The notes beneath the pieces are model-generated. The model searched no databases. It was given only the letters and a program-made list of their open reading frames with translations, and had not been told where the DNA came from. Shown one piece after another: positions 1-7,620 of a stretch of DNA of 15,176 nt; the stretch's first letter is position 1, and each line of letters begins with the position of its first letter. The position numbers were made by a program, and so were the translations under genes. The stretch is from contig JALXEI010000218.1 of NCBI GenBank assembly GCA_027069645.1, forward strand, positions 1 through 15,176, in the 5' to 3' direction. This stretch comes from Hyphomicrobiales bacterium (GTDB lineage: Bacteria; Pseudomonadota; Alphaproteobacteria; Rhizobiales; JAKIUO01).

Positions 1-1200
1 GGGGTGGCAACGCCCGATCAGGGCCTTGATAAAAAAGGCGAGCCTGGCCCGGCTTTTCAGCCCGGCCTTGAACTTCTGGCCAGGCAGGTGCTAATTGCCG
101 AAGGGGCGCGCGGTTTTCTCGCCGGGCAGGTGATCAAACGCTTTGATCTGGCCAGAGGGAAAGCGCCGCAAAAATATGCGCTCGGGTTAAAGGAGCTTTG
201 GCGAATTCCCAAAGCGCAGCATCGGGCCGGACGGGTCGAGCACCTCACCGGCTTTCCCCTGCATCGGCAAGCACAGGGCGGGGCTTTCCTCTATTATTAT
301 GGTGAAGATCTGCTCGTCCCTGGTCTCGTTGTTCATGCCGATTATGAAAATCCGGCCCTGTCGCCCTTTGAGTTGTTGCAGCGGCTGAAAACCCATCCTC
401 ATGTCAGGGCCTGCCTTGAGGGGGGGGAACGTATCGGCTATGGTGCAAAGGTAATTGCCGTCGGTGGCGAACAGAGCCGGCCCGAAGCGGTGTTCCCTGG
501 TGGCATGCTGATCGGCTGTGCGGCGGGTTTGTTCGATATGGCGCGCATGCGGGGCATTGACCATGCCATATTGAGCGGTATCGCAGCCGCCGAATGCACC
601 ATGCAGCATTTTGCCGATACGCCGCGCCCGACAGACCGTTCCTCGTGCCTGCATGAGGCTCACCGGCAGAACGGCATCGCCACCAGGCTGCACCGCGCCC
701 GTCACGTCAAGCCGCTTTTGTCCCGCTTTGGCATGGAGGCAGGAGCAGCGCTGGTCGCGGCCGATTTGTGGCTGGCCCGTTTCATCGGGAGGAATCTGCC
801 CATTGATTTGTCGCACAAGGGGGCGGACCGGCAGAGTTTCAGGTGTGATCACGTGAAAAGACTGGCAAGGGTCAGTCCCGGCGAACAGAAACTGTGCTTC
901 GATTTGCCTACTTCCCTGCAACTGGCCGGTGTGTATCATGAAGAGGGGCAGCCTTCCCATCTGCGCTTTCGCAATCCGCATCGGCAACTGGAAAATGTTG
1001 ATCGATTTGGTCTTGAACCGGCGCAATATTATTGTCCGGCAGGGGTTTATGAACAGCGGTTCGGCGAAGCGGGCAAGGCATTTGTACATATTGCCTTTGG
1101 CAACTGTCTGCATTGCAAAATGTGCGACATCAGGGATCCGGCTGACAATCTGGTCTGGCATGTGCCGCCATCAGGTGGCCCAACTTATGTGGATATGTAA
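1..1200 (+). CDS. Electron transfer flavoprotein-ubiquinone oxidoreductase (ETF-QO), C-terminal part, 5' end outside window
   Basis: This enzyme takes electrons from reduced ETF (fatty-acid and amino-acid oxidation) and passes them to ubiquinone at the inner membrane, using FAD and a [4Fe-4S] cluster. The frame is open from base 1; the GTG at 4 is internal, not a start. About 400 residues of a family of roughly 550 are present, so the N-terminal FAD-binding GxGxxG part is missing. Visible landmarks are the GLKELW segment near residue 62, the GxPLxRxxxGGxFLYxxGEDxL stretch and the C-terminal ferredoxin-like part. The four cluster cysteines are at codons 1033 (YCPAGVY), 1105, 1114 and 1123 (CLHCKMC). 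Mid-region stretches, such as the one after LIGCAAG, look less conserved than in textbook ETF-QO, but all four cluster ligands are intact. It lies upstream of the TPR/ispE pair on the same strand, 307 bp from the TPR start. Confidence 0.93.
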   Translation, partial: GVATPDQGLDKKGEPGPAFQPGLELLARQVLIAEGARGFLAGQVIKRFDLARGKAPQKYALGLKELWRIPKAQHRAGRVEHLTGFPLHRQAQGGAFLYYYGEDLLVPGLVVHADYENPALSPFELLQRLKTHPHVRACLEGGERIGYGAKVIAVGGEQSRPEAVFPGGMLIGCAAGLFDMARMRGIDHAILSGIAAAECTMQHFADTPRPTDRSSCLHEAHRQNGIATRLHRARHVKPLLSRFGMEAGAALVAADLWLARFIGRNLPIDLSHKGADRQSFRCDHVKRLARVSPGEQKLCFDLPTSLQLAGVYHEEGQPSHLRFRNPHRQLENVDRFGLEPAQYYCPAGVYEQRFGEAGKAFVHIAFGNCLHCKMCDIRDPADNLVWHVPPSGGPTYVDM

Positions 1201-1507
1201 CGGCACGCCCGGGTTTTTTCCGGATTGATCCGTGACATACTTGCTGCCGGAGAGGATTTAATGGTAGTTTTTAGGCGTTTAGGGTGTTTTTTCTTTGGAA
1301 AAAGAATAAAAAGGAAAATAATGGCACCCGTATTGTAAACAGGCACGAAAATGGCACAGCCTCAAACATATTGTTTTCAGGCGGGTTGTTGAAACCGGTT
1401 TCGTTTGCAGAAGCCATCAGTTTGAGCATTTCCGAATGAATTTCGGCAAATCCATGCGATTGCGGGCAATAAAGGGCAGCAACCGCGTGACAGGATGCAG
1501 GATCCAG
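1201..1507 (+). other. Intergenic region between ETF-QO and the TPR gene
   Basis: This 307-bp gap holds an AT-rich stretch (about 1266-1340), a possible 25-codon ORF with a strong Shine-Dalgarno (1261-1338), and a perfect 12-bp palindrome GAAACCGGTTTC at 1391-1402. A CCCGGG followed by six T (about 1208-1219) ends near the ETF-QO stop but lacks a convincing stem, so I do not call it a terminator. An upstream in-frame ATG at 1436 would extend the TPR protein, but the 24 residues it adds do not look like a signal peptide. Confidence 0.6.
1261..1338 (+). CDS. Possible small ORF (25 aa), basic/hydrophobic
   Basis: The sequence GGAGAGGA at 1249-1256 sits 4 nt before an ATG that opens a 25-codon frame ending in TAA at 1336. 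The predicted peptide begins MVVFRRLGCFFFGK and is rich in Phe, Arg and Lys, partly because the DNA is AT-rich here. It could be a small membrane-active or leader peptide for the downstream TPR gene, or a chance ORF with a good ribosome site. No family is recognised and there is no conservation evidence. Confidence 0.22.
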   Translation: MVVFRRLGCFFFGKRIKRKIMAPVL

Positions 1508-4102
1508 ATGAAAATTCAAAATAACGGTGCGCGATTAACTCTTTCCCTGATTCTGGCAGGAGCAATTATGTGCTTTTCGTCAGGTGCGGCTGTGATGGCT
1601 GTTGAGGATCAGGTCATACCTTCGGGAAAACCGGCGGCAGATCTCATTAGGCCCATGCAGAGCAGGGTGCCTGCAAAACCTGATACCGGGGATGGTGAGG
1701 CAGGGAGCACGCCTGTAAAAATGGTTCCGGCAGCGGACAGGAGCGTCCCGGGCGAACGGACAAAAGGGGCCGAAAAAACAGAAGCACCGGCAATGGTTCA
1801 GCCGGTCACCGACAGTACGGAAAAAGCGAAGCCTGCAACAGAAAAAGCACAAAAACAGATGGATATGCCGGGGAAACCCGCGCCGCAGCCGGTTGCAGCA
1901 CCGGTCAAGCCGGTCGTCAAAACCCCCGAGGTCAACAAAATTGATGCCAGGGCATCGGGAGCGAAAAAGCCGGTCATAAAGCCGGACAATGTGCCTCCGC
2001 CGGGTTATACACCTGCTGTGGTGAAGCCGGACAATGTGCCCCCGCCGGGTTATACACCTGCTGTGGTGAAGCCGGACAATGTGCCACCGCCAGGTTATAC
2101 ACCCGCTGTTGAGAAACCTGACAATGTTCCGCCTCCCGGCGCGCCTGTCAATGTTCGTAACAGGGTCAGCCCGGCGGCAAAGAAACCGGCTGTCATAAAG
2201 GCTGGCAAAACAGCAAAAAAGAAAAAGAGGCTGGTTCACAATTATCGTCTGCATCAGGATTCCCTGCTGGGCAGCTATCTGGCGGGACGTGTGGCACGCG
2301 GAATGCGCGATCATGACGCCGCGGCAAAATATTTTGCCAGGGCGCTCAAAATGGATCCGGACAGCGATATCCTGCTTGAGCAGACCTTCGTTTTGCAACT
2401 GGCCCGTGGCAACTGGGAAAAAAGCCTCGAACTGGCGAGGGATGTGATAAAAAAAGGTGAAAACAGCCGCTTTTCCCGCATGGTACTGGGGCTAAAGGCG
2501 GTACTCGATAATGACTATAACGAGGCCGAAAAACAGTTTTCACTGGCGGAACGTCGCTCACCACTGGGCAAGATGATTGGTATCATCGTCGAGGCATGGT
2601 TGCTGGAGGCGAGAGGGAAAAGTCAAAAGGCACTGGAATCGCTGGATCGTCTGAATGTCATGAACTGGTCAAAATTTTATCAGGACTACCACCGCGCCAT
2701 GATCGCTGACCAGGCCGGGCGCCATACCCTTGCACGCAAGACCTATCAGGGAATGTTTGAAAAAGATCCGCGCTCGCTTCGCCTGATGGAGGCCTATGTG
2801 CGGCATCTGTCGGCGACCGGCGCGCGCAAGGAAGCCCTGAAACTGATGAAAACCCACATCAGGCGCAATGGCGGTCATCCGCTGGTTGTCGATCTTCAGC
2901 AAAGAGTGCTGAAAGGCGAACAGTTGACCTTTATAACCACAACACCGCGCGAGGGGTTGTCCGAACTGTATTACGGTATTGGTGATGCGCTGACCGGAGA
3001 TGGCGGCGTCGATCTCGGCATGATCTATTTGCAAACCGGCCTGTGGTTGCGCCCTGACCTGCCGCTTGCCAGCCTGGCACTGGCCGAGGCCTACGAGGAA
3101 AGCAAGCACTATGAGCAGGCCAACCGGATCTATGAAAAGATCGGCAAGCACAGCCCCTTGTGGCCCGGTGCCACGGTTCGCCGGGCCTTTAACCTCAATT
3201 CCCTTGACAAGGTCGACGAGGCCAAGGCGTCGCTCGATGAACTGATCGCGGCCTATCCCAACGACATAACGGCTGCCGAAGCGCAGGGCAATATTCTGCG
3301 GGCTCACAAGCGTTATGCAGAAGCGGTGACCTATTACACCAGAGCCATCAATCTGCTGAAGGCACCGGCCAAATTTCACTGGAAATATTATTATTCGCGT
3401 GGTGTCTGTTTTGAGCGACTGAACAACTGGTCAAAAGCTGAAAAAGACCTTTTGCATGCCCACAAGCTTGATCCCGATCAGGCTCTGGTGCTGAACTATC
3501 TGGGATATTCCTGGGTCGATCAGGGCGTCAATCTGAACAGGGCCATGCGCTTCATTCGTCGCGCTGTCGAACTGAAGCCCGATGACGGCTATTTCGTCGA
3601 CAGCCTTGGCTGGGCGCATTATCGGCTGCGGAATTATAAAAAAGCGGCCCTTGAACTGGAACGCGCTGTCGAACTGAAACCGGATGATCCCGTTATCAAT
3701 GATCATCTGGGGGATGCCTACTGGCGGGTCGGGCGCAAGCTGGAGGCCCATTTTCAGTGGTCTCAGGCGCTGACGCTGAATCCGGAAAAAAAAGATGCCG
3801 TGAAAATCAAAGCCAAGATGGAAAAGGGATTGCCGCCTGAACAGGTCATAAATACTGTTTTTGGTCCGGGATCTGTTGCCGGGCTGAAGAAAGCGGTTGC
3901 AGGCAACAAGTCACACAAAAGAGGACGGCCACGCGTTCATGTGGTGCGTAGCGGCGAAAGTCTGTGGACTATCTCCAAACGCTATTATGGCAAGGGACAG
4001 TTCCACCAGAGGTTGTTGCGGGCCAACCGGCGCCGGTTGCTGAGAGGCAATCGTATCAGGCCGGGGTTACGCCTGATCATTCCACCCATTCCCGCCCGCT
4101 GA
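1508..4102 (+). CDS. Exported TPR-repeat protein with Pro/Lys-rich repeat region and C-terminal LysM domain
   Basis: I choose ATG 1508 (864 aa) over ATG 1436 because AGGA at 1499-1502 lies 5 nt upstream and the protein then starts with a signal peptide: basic MKIQNNGAR, then a hydrophobic core ending near residue 35. Residues about 40-245 form a low-complexity Pro/Lys/Ala-rich linker containing a KPDNVPPPGYTPAVV tandem repeat. Residues about 250-770 are helical repeats; the later ones are clear TPRs (A-x-x-x-x-x-A-V-E-L-K-P-D-D, twice near 3540-3690). The last ~54 residues are LysM-like (HVVRSGESLWTISKRYYG, later IRPGLRLIIP), pointing to peptidoglycan binding in the periplasm. A large TPR protein beside ispE is an arrangement I know from Alphaproteobacteria; its role is unknown, and a cell-envelope scaffold is my inference. 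The stop lies 6 nt before ispE, so the two are probably cotranscribed. Confidence 0.88.
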   Translation: MKIQNNGARLTLSLILAGAIMCFSSGAAVMAVEDQVIPSGKPAADLIRPMQSRVPAKPDTGDGEAGSTPVKMVPAADRSVPGERTKGAEKTEAPAMVQPVTDSTEKAKPATEKAQKQMDMPGKPAPQPVAAPVKPVVKTPEVNKIDARASGAKKPVIKPDNVPPPGYTPAVVKPDNVPPPGYTPAVVKPDNVPPPGYTPAVEKPDNVPPPGAPVNVRNRVSPAAKKPAVIKAGKTAKKKKRLVHNYRLHQDSLLGSYLAGRVARGMRDHDAAAKYFARALKMDPDSDILLEQTFVLQLARGNWEKSLELARDVIKKGENSRFSRMVLGLKAVLDNDYNEAEKQFSLAERRSPLGKMIGIIVEAWLLEARGKSQKALESLDRLNVMNWSKFYQDYHRAMIADQAGRHTLARKTYQGMFEKDPRSLRLMEAYVRHLSATGARKEALKLMKTHIRRNGGHPLVVDLQQRVLKGEQLTFITTTPREGLSELYYGIGDALTGDGGVDLGMIYLQTGLWLRPDLPLASLALAEAYEESKHYEQANRIYEKIGKHSPLWPGATVRRAFNLNSLDKVDEAKASLDELIAAYPNDITAAEAQGNILRAHKRYAEAVTYYTRAINLLKAPAKFHWKYYYSRGVCFERLNNWSKAEKDLLHAHKLDPDQALVLNYLGYSWVDQGVNLNRAMRFIRRAVELKPDDGYFVDSLGWAHYRLRNYKKAALELERAVELKPDDPVINDHLGDAYWRVGRKLEAHFQWSQALTLNPEKKDAVKIKAKMEKGLPPEQVINTVFGPGSVAGLKKAVAGNKSHKRGRPRVHVVRSGESLWTISKRYYGKGQFHQRLLRANRRRLLRGNRIRPGLRLIIPPIPAR
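1979..2140 (+). repeat. 45-bp in-frame tandem repeat (3 full units plus a 27-bp partial)
   Basis: Units start at 1979, 2024 and 2069, with a partial fourth at 2114-2140. Each full unit encodes KPDNVPPPGYTPAV followed by V or E. Units 1 and 2 are almost identical at DNA level, unit 3 differs by a few bases and the fourth is diverged at synonymous positions. This suggests recent expansion from an older copy. The repeat lies in the proline-rich linker between the signal peptide and the TPR domain and keeps the reading frame. Confidence 0.95.
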
Positions 4103-4108
4103 ACAGCA

Positions 4109-5029
4109 ATGAGCAAGACCGTCGAGACGACTTTCCTTCCCCGGATCAATGCGCCGGCAAAAATCAATCTGTCGCTGACTGTCGAGGGAAAACGGGCTGA
4201 TGGTTATCATCAGATCCACGGGCTCGTGGCTTTCGCCGCGATTGGTGATGCCCTGTCATTCATGCAGGGCCGGAGCGGGAAAACGGAGCAATGGTCGTTG
4301 CAACTGGAAGGCCCCTTTGCGACACAACTGGCGAAAGAAAATCCCCGCGATAATCTTGTCCTGAAAGCTGCCGAATGGTACGGACAACAGGTTGGCGATA
4401 TGCCTTGCGGCCGTTTCATATTGCAGAAAAATCTGCCCGTTGCATCGGGTATGGGGGGCGGTTCTGCGGATGCGGCGGCGGCGCTCAAACTGTTGCAAGG
4501 TCCGGGAAGGTCAGGGCCTGATGATCAGGCATTGCACGAGGTCGCCCTGCAACTGGGGGCTGACGTGCCCATGTGTCTGTCGTCAGTGGCGGGAATGATC
4601 GGCGGTATTGGTGAAATCTTCGAGCCGGTGGCCGGGTTTCCGACGCTGCCCTGTGTGCTTGTCAATCCGGGTGTTGGCGTGGCAACCGCCGATGTTTTCG
4701 GGGCCCTGAACGCCTCGCCATTACAACCGGGTGATTGCAAGGTGAATTTGCAGCCACCACCTCCGCCGCCCAACACATTTTCGGGCCTGATCGACTGGTT
4801 GCAGAAACGACCCAATGATTTACAGCCTGTGGCTGTTGAAATCGCGCCTGTCATCACCTGTGTCCTGGAGGAATTGCAGAATAACCCTCATTGTCGGCTG
4901 GCCCGCATGTCCGGATCCGGGGCCACCTGCTTTGGCCTGTTTGAGCACGAGAAACAGGCCAGGGCAGCGGCAAACCGGATTGCAATCGACCATCCCCGAT
5001 GGTGGGCCGTCGCTACATTGCTGCATTGA
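4109..5029 (+). CDS. ispE: 4-diphosphocytidyl-2-C-methyl-D-erythritol kinase (IspE)
   Basis: IspE phosphorylates CDP-methylerythritol at the 2-hydroxyl with ATP, the fourth step of the MEP (non-mevalonate) isoprenoid pathway, in the cytoplasm. All GHMP-kinase landmarks are present: PAKINLSL with Lys18, then GKRADGYHQI (27-36), the ATP-binding PVASGMGGGSADAAAA (110-125), LGADVP with the likely catalytic Asp152, and the C-terminal MSGSGATCFGLF motif. At 306 aa it is slightly longer than the usual ~285-300; part of this is a run of six prolines before NTFSGL (about 4755-4772). The ATG lies 6 nt after the TPR stop, and no good Shine-Dalgarno is visible there. Translational coupling to the upstream gene is therefore likely. 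Confidence 0.96.
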   Translation: MSKTVETTFLPRINAPAKINLSLTVEGKRADGYHQIHGLVAFAAIGDALSFMQGRSGKTEQWSLQLEGPFATQLAKENPRDNLVLKAAEWYGQQVGDMPCGRFILQKNLPVASGMGGGSADAAAALKLLQGPGRSGPDDQALHEVALQLGADVPMCLSSVAGMIGGIGEIFEPVAGFPTLPCVLVNPGVGVATADVFGALNASPLQPGDCKVNLQPPPPPPNTFSGLIDWLQKRPNDLQPVAVEIAPVITCVLEELQNNPHCRLARMSGSGATCFGLFEHEKQARAAANRIAIDHPRWWAVATLLH

Positions 5030-5107
5030 AGCAGCGGTTCAGCGAGTATCACAAATCCGGGACGGCAGGAGATTGCGGGGGAGTGCGTTGCCGATTCCAT
5101 CGCAATT

Positions 5108-5136
5108 TTGTGAGTGTACAGTTTCGCATGTATCTG
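5108..5136 (+). promoter_or_regulatory. Possible promoter for the 5183 methyltransferase gene
   Basis: TTGTGA (5108-5113), a 17-bp spacer and TATCTG (5131-5136) form a weak sigma-70-like pair in the 153-bp gap after ispE. An inverted repeat, TCGCA-N6-TGCGA (5124-5139), overlaps the putative -10. Pattern match only. Confidence 0.28.
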
Positions 5137-5182
5137 CGACACTGACGCAACTTTTGAATGATCGCAGGGAAGGAAAACTGTT

Positions 5183-5839
5183 ATGAGTCTGAATTGCTGT
5201 GTGAATCATGCTCAAAGGGGCAACTGGTATGATCGCCTGGTTTCTCCGTGGCTGATACACGGGGCCTGTTCCCTGCCACCGATAGCCGCGCAGCGGCAAA
5301 AGATTGTCCCTCTGGCCGAAGGAGTGGTTGTCGAACCTGGCATGGGTACGGGGCTCAATCTGCCCTTTTATGATCCGCGCAAGGTCAAAAAGCTGATCGG
5401 CATTGATCCGGGCCTGGCGCTCCGGGGCCGGGCGAAAAGGCTGGCCGAGCAAGGCCCCTTTGATGTTGACCTCTATGTCGAAAGTGCCGAACAGTTAACG
5501 CTGGAGGACAACAGCGCCGATACATTTGTGTTGACCTACAGCCTTTGCACCATCCCCGACAATGTTGCCGCCGTTCGCGAGGCCCGCCGGGTGCTGAAAC
5601 CGGGCGGCCGGTTGCTGTTTTCCGAGCATGGCATCAGTGATCGGGCCGGAACGCAGAAATGGCAAAACCGCTTTAATCCGTTCTGGAAAAAAATCGCCGG
5701 GGGCTGCAATCTTAACCGCAATGTCGAGCAACTTTTGCTGGCCGAGGGTTTTGTCATCAAGGAGATCGAGAAAAAGAAAATGCCAGGTGTTCCCGGCGTT
5801 CTCGGTTTTAATTATCGTGGCGTTGCCGTGCCCGCATAA
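5183..5839 (+). CDS. Class I SAM-dependent methyltransferase, UbiE/METTL7-like
   Basis: This 218-aa protein is a small cytosolic methyltransferase. Motif I is VVVEPGMGTGLNL (48-60) for SAM binding, followed by the acidic LIGIDP (71-76) at strand 2, a YSLCTIPD motif IV near residue 117, and the typical ARRVLKPGGRLLFSEHG post-motif segment. The order and spacing match the Methyltransf_11/UbiE-type fold, and the NRFNPFWKKIAGGCNLNR segment resembles the thiol/METTL7-like branch. The substrate cannot be read from sequence. The start is supported by GGGAAGGA at 5167-5174, 8 nt before ATG. It is convergent with the MFS gene, with only 16 nt between the stops and no visible terminator. The N-terminus carries a cysteine pair (residues 5-6) of unknown meaning. 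Confidence 0.85.
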   Translation: MSLNCCVNHAQRGNWYDRLVSPWLIHGACSLPPIAAQRQKIVPLAEGVVVEPGMGTGLNLPFYDPRKVKKLIGIDPGLALRGRAKRLAEQGPFDVDLYVESAEQLTLEDNSADTFVLTYSLCTIPDNVAAVREARRVLKPGGRLLFSEHGISDRAGTQKWQNRFNPFWKKIAGGCNLNRNVEQLLLAEGFVIKEIEKKKMPGVPGVLGFNYRGVAVPA

Positions 5840-5855
5840 CGTCACGCCGGTCATT

Positions 5856-7052
5856 CTATTCAGCGGCGTTCGGCCTGACGGCCATACCAATATGCTCATA
5901 GCCCTGTTGCGGATGGCGTGGAACAAGGCGGGCCAGGCCAAGCGACAGGGCTGCCATTGCCGCGCCGGTCAAAAATACCGCAGCGGGGCTTTTTAGCCAG
6001 ATAAATCCGAACAATACCGGCAGGGTGACGGCGGCGATATGATTGATGGAAAAGGCCACACCTGCCGTTGGCGCAATGTCTTTGGGATCAGCGATTTTCT
6101 GAAAATAGGTTTTGATGGCGATGGCCATTGCGAAAAAGGCATGGTCGGCAACGTAAAGAATGGCCGCCAGCATGGCATTTTCGACAAAGGCATAGCAGGT
6201 GAAAATCAGCATCAAACCGATATATTCAAGGCTGAGCGCTGTTCGCTCGCCAAGATATCTGATCAGCTTGCCGATTTTTGGTGCGAACAACATGTTGAAC
6301 AGGTGATTGATCAGGAACAGGGTTGTAATGGCGGCAACCGAATAGCCGAACTTTTCCACCATCATAAAGGCTGCGAAAACGATGAAGATTTGCCGTCTTG
6401 CGCCGCCCATAAAGGTCAGGGCGTAAAACAGCCAGTAACGCTTGCGCATGATCAGTTTTTTGTGCTGTTCGACATGCTGGGGAAACAGCGGAAAACGCAG
6501 GGCGACAAAGGCAAGCAGGGCGGCCGTGAGGGATCCGGCGATCAGATAGACCTGCCAGTAGTCGAGTTTGAAGACGCTCCAGGTGATATAGATCAGCCCG
6601 TAAGCGGCAAGAGAGGCAAATGAACCGGCGGCAACAATCCGGCCAAGACCATGCGCGGCTTCCTCTTTTTTTAGCCATTGCAGCGACAGGGACTGATTCA
6701 TGGTCTCGAAATAATGAAAGCCGAGCGACATCAAAAGGGTGGTGATGTAAAAACCGGTGGTTGTTGGGAAAAGACCGGTTGCCGCTGTTCCTGCGGCGAG
6801 CAGCAACAGCGCCAGATAGGCCAGAACCTGCTCGCGGATGAACAGTACCAGCAGGATGGCCCCGAAGGCCAGAAATCCTGGAATTTCACGAATGGAACCA
6901 ACAATACCGATTTCGCGGCCGGTAAAACCAATCTGTGAAACAACAAAATTATTGATCAGGGTATGCCAGGTCTGATGGGAAAGCTGCATGGCGACCGTCA
7001 ATAATATCAGCATGGTCACGGGAGAATATTTGTTTTTTTGCTCTGTGTTCAT
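5856..7052 (-). CDS. Major facilitator superfamily (MFS) transporter
   Basis: The protein has about 398 residues if it starts at the ATG at 7052-7050 (MNTEQKNKYSPVTM). A longer form from 7112 is open, but its ATG touches the palindromic site and would precede the best -10 (7096-7101), so I prefer 7052; GAGAAG lies shortly upstream. The protein is almost entirely hydrophobic segments, roughly 10-12 helices. Short charged loops include GREIGIVGSIREIP after helix 1 and KKLIMRKRYW in the central cytoplasmic loop, fitting the 6+6 MFS layout. It is an inner-membrane secondary transporter. I see no motif that fixes the substrate, and it is not an obvious NarK-type nitrate/nitrite carrier. It is divergent from the universal stress gene, with which it may share regulation through the intergenic palindrome. 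Confidence 0.85.
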   Translation of the reverse strand: MNTEQKNKYSPVTMLILLTVAMQLSHQTWHTLINNFVVSQIGFTGREIGIVGSIREIPGFLAFGAILLVLFIREQVLAYLALLLLAAGTAATGLFPTTTGFYITTLLMSLGFHYFETMNQSLSLQWLKKEEAAHGLGRIVAAGSFASLAAYGLIYITWSVFKLDYWQVYLIAGSLTAALLAFVALRFPLFPQHVEQHKKLIMRKRYWLFYALTFMGGARRQIFIVFAAFMMVEKFGYSVAAITTLFLINHLFNMLFAPKIGKLIRYLGERTALSLEYIGLMLIFTCYAFVENAMLAAILYVADHAFFAMAIAIKTYFQKIADPKDIAPTAGVAFSINHIAAVTLPVLFGFIWLKSPAAVFLTGAAMAALSLGLARLVPRHPQQGYEHIGMAVRPNAAE

Positions 7053-7095
7053 TGTATTCTTCTCGTAACAATCATCAAATTTTGGCCTGGTGACA

Positions 7096-7101
7096 TATAT
7101 A
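7096..7101 (-). promoter_or_regulatory. Possible -10 box of the MFS gene
   Basis: TATATA on the minus strand lies about 45 nt upstream of the 7052 start. No good -35 hexamer exists at the right distance; instead the arm of the 7118-7141 palindrome occupies that position. This would fit an activator-dependent or repressor-controlled promoter. Inference from spacing only. Confidence 0.3.
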
Positions 7102-7117
7102 CTGGTATTCATCGCCA

Positions 7118-7141
7118 GACTATCCTATCTATCGGATAGTC
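7118..7141. promoter_or_regulatory. Operator-like palindrome between divergent MFS and usp genes
   Basis: GACTATCC (7118-7125) and GGATAGTC (7134-7141) are perfect 8-bp inverted arms separated by 8 bp (TATCTATC). The site lies in the divergent intergenic region, next to the probable -35 position of the MFS promoter and 27 bp before the usp ATG. This is the expected geometry for a dimeric regulator controlling one or both genes. I cannot assign the regulator. It does not match the FNR/NnrR TTGAT-N4-ATCAA pattern. Confidence 0.55.
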
Positions 7142-7168
7142 GAAACAAAAGAATGCCGGAGAAGCGCA

Positions 7169-7591
7169 ATGACTGAAAAAATACTCGTCGCTCTTGATCT
7201 TTCTCATAGCGGAGCCAGGGTGCTGGAGACCGCCCGCGAAATGGCCGCGCGGCGCGGTGCGAAGCTGATCGCCATCACGGTATTGCCCGCTGTTCCGGCC
7301 ATTGTCGACAGCTATATGGCCAGTGACTATCAGGACAAGGCCGTCGAGGAGACCCGAACAGCACTGGTGGAGCGTTTGCGCGAAAGGGGGCTTGCACCCG
7401 AAGAAACCGAAATTGTCATCCGGCACGGTTCTCCCTATGGTGAGGTGATAAACTATGCAAAAGAGGCAGGTGTCGACCTGATTGTCGTTGGCTCTCATGC
7501 CCCGAAAACCCCGGCAGATTATCTGCTTGGCAGTACGGCGGCCAAGGTTGTTCGCCATGCCCCCTGTTCGGTATTTGTGGTGCGGACCTGA
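7169..7591 (+). CDS. Universal stress protein, UspF/G-type
   Basis: This single-domain 140-aa Usp has the standard alpha/beta layout: KILVALDLSHSGARVLETA at the N-terminus, a central HGSPYGEVINYAKE segment, and VDLIVVGSHAPKTPADYLLGS followed by TAAKVVRHAPCSVFVV at the end. The GSHxPxxxDYLLGS form of the nucleotide-binding loop resembles the UspF/UspG group rather than the classical G-2x-G-9x-GS; the second glycine position is Ala. Usps are small cytosolic proteins, many ATP-binding, induced by starvation, redox or anaerobic stress. GGAGAAG at 7158-7164 precedes ATG by 4 nt. The gene is divergent from the MFS transporter across a palindrome, and convergent with the 7621-8649 gene, 29 nt away. 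Confidence 0.93.
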   Translation: MTEKILVALDLSHSGARVLETAREMAARRGAKLIAITVLPAVPAIVDSYMASDYQDKAVEETRTALVERLRERGLAPEETEIVIRHGSPYGEVINYAKEAGVDLIVVGSHAPKTPADYLLGSTAAKVVRHAPCSVFVVRT

Positions 7592-7620
7592 CCGGTTGGC
7601 GGTTTGGCCGTCGTCACAAA

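Noticed and set aside
187..1161. Minus-strand open frame inside ETF-QO (324 codons)
   Set aside because: Antisense shadow of a clear ETF-QO; no domain and no ribosome site.
1436..1507. Longer TPR protein starting at ATG 1436
   Set aside because: The extra 24 residues would bury the signal peptide; ATG 1508 has a well-spaced AGGA and starts a proper export signal.
1271..1519. Minus-strand 82-codon frame in the ETF-QO/TPR gap
   Set aside because: It overlaps the TPR start and the AT-rich leader, has no convincing ribosome site or family, and its end is a Phe-rich low-complexity run.
1979..2140. Direct repeats considered as a CRISPR array
   Set aside because: Units are contiguous without spacers and encode an in-frame Pro-rich protein repeat.
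5840..5855. Shared terminator between the convergent methyltransferase and MFS genes
   Set aside because: Only 16 nt lie between the stops and no stem with a T-tract can be drawn there.
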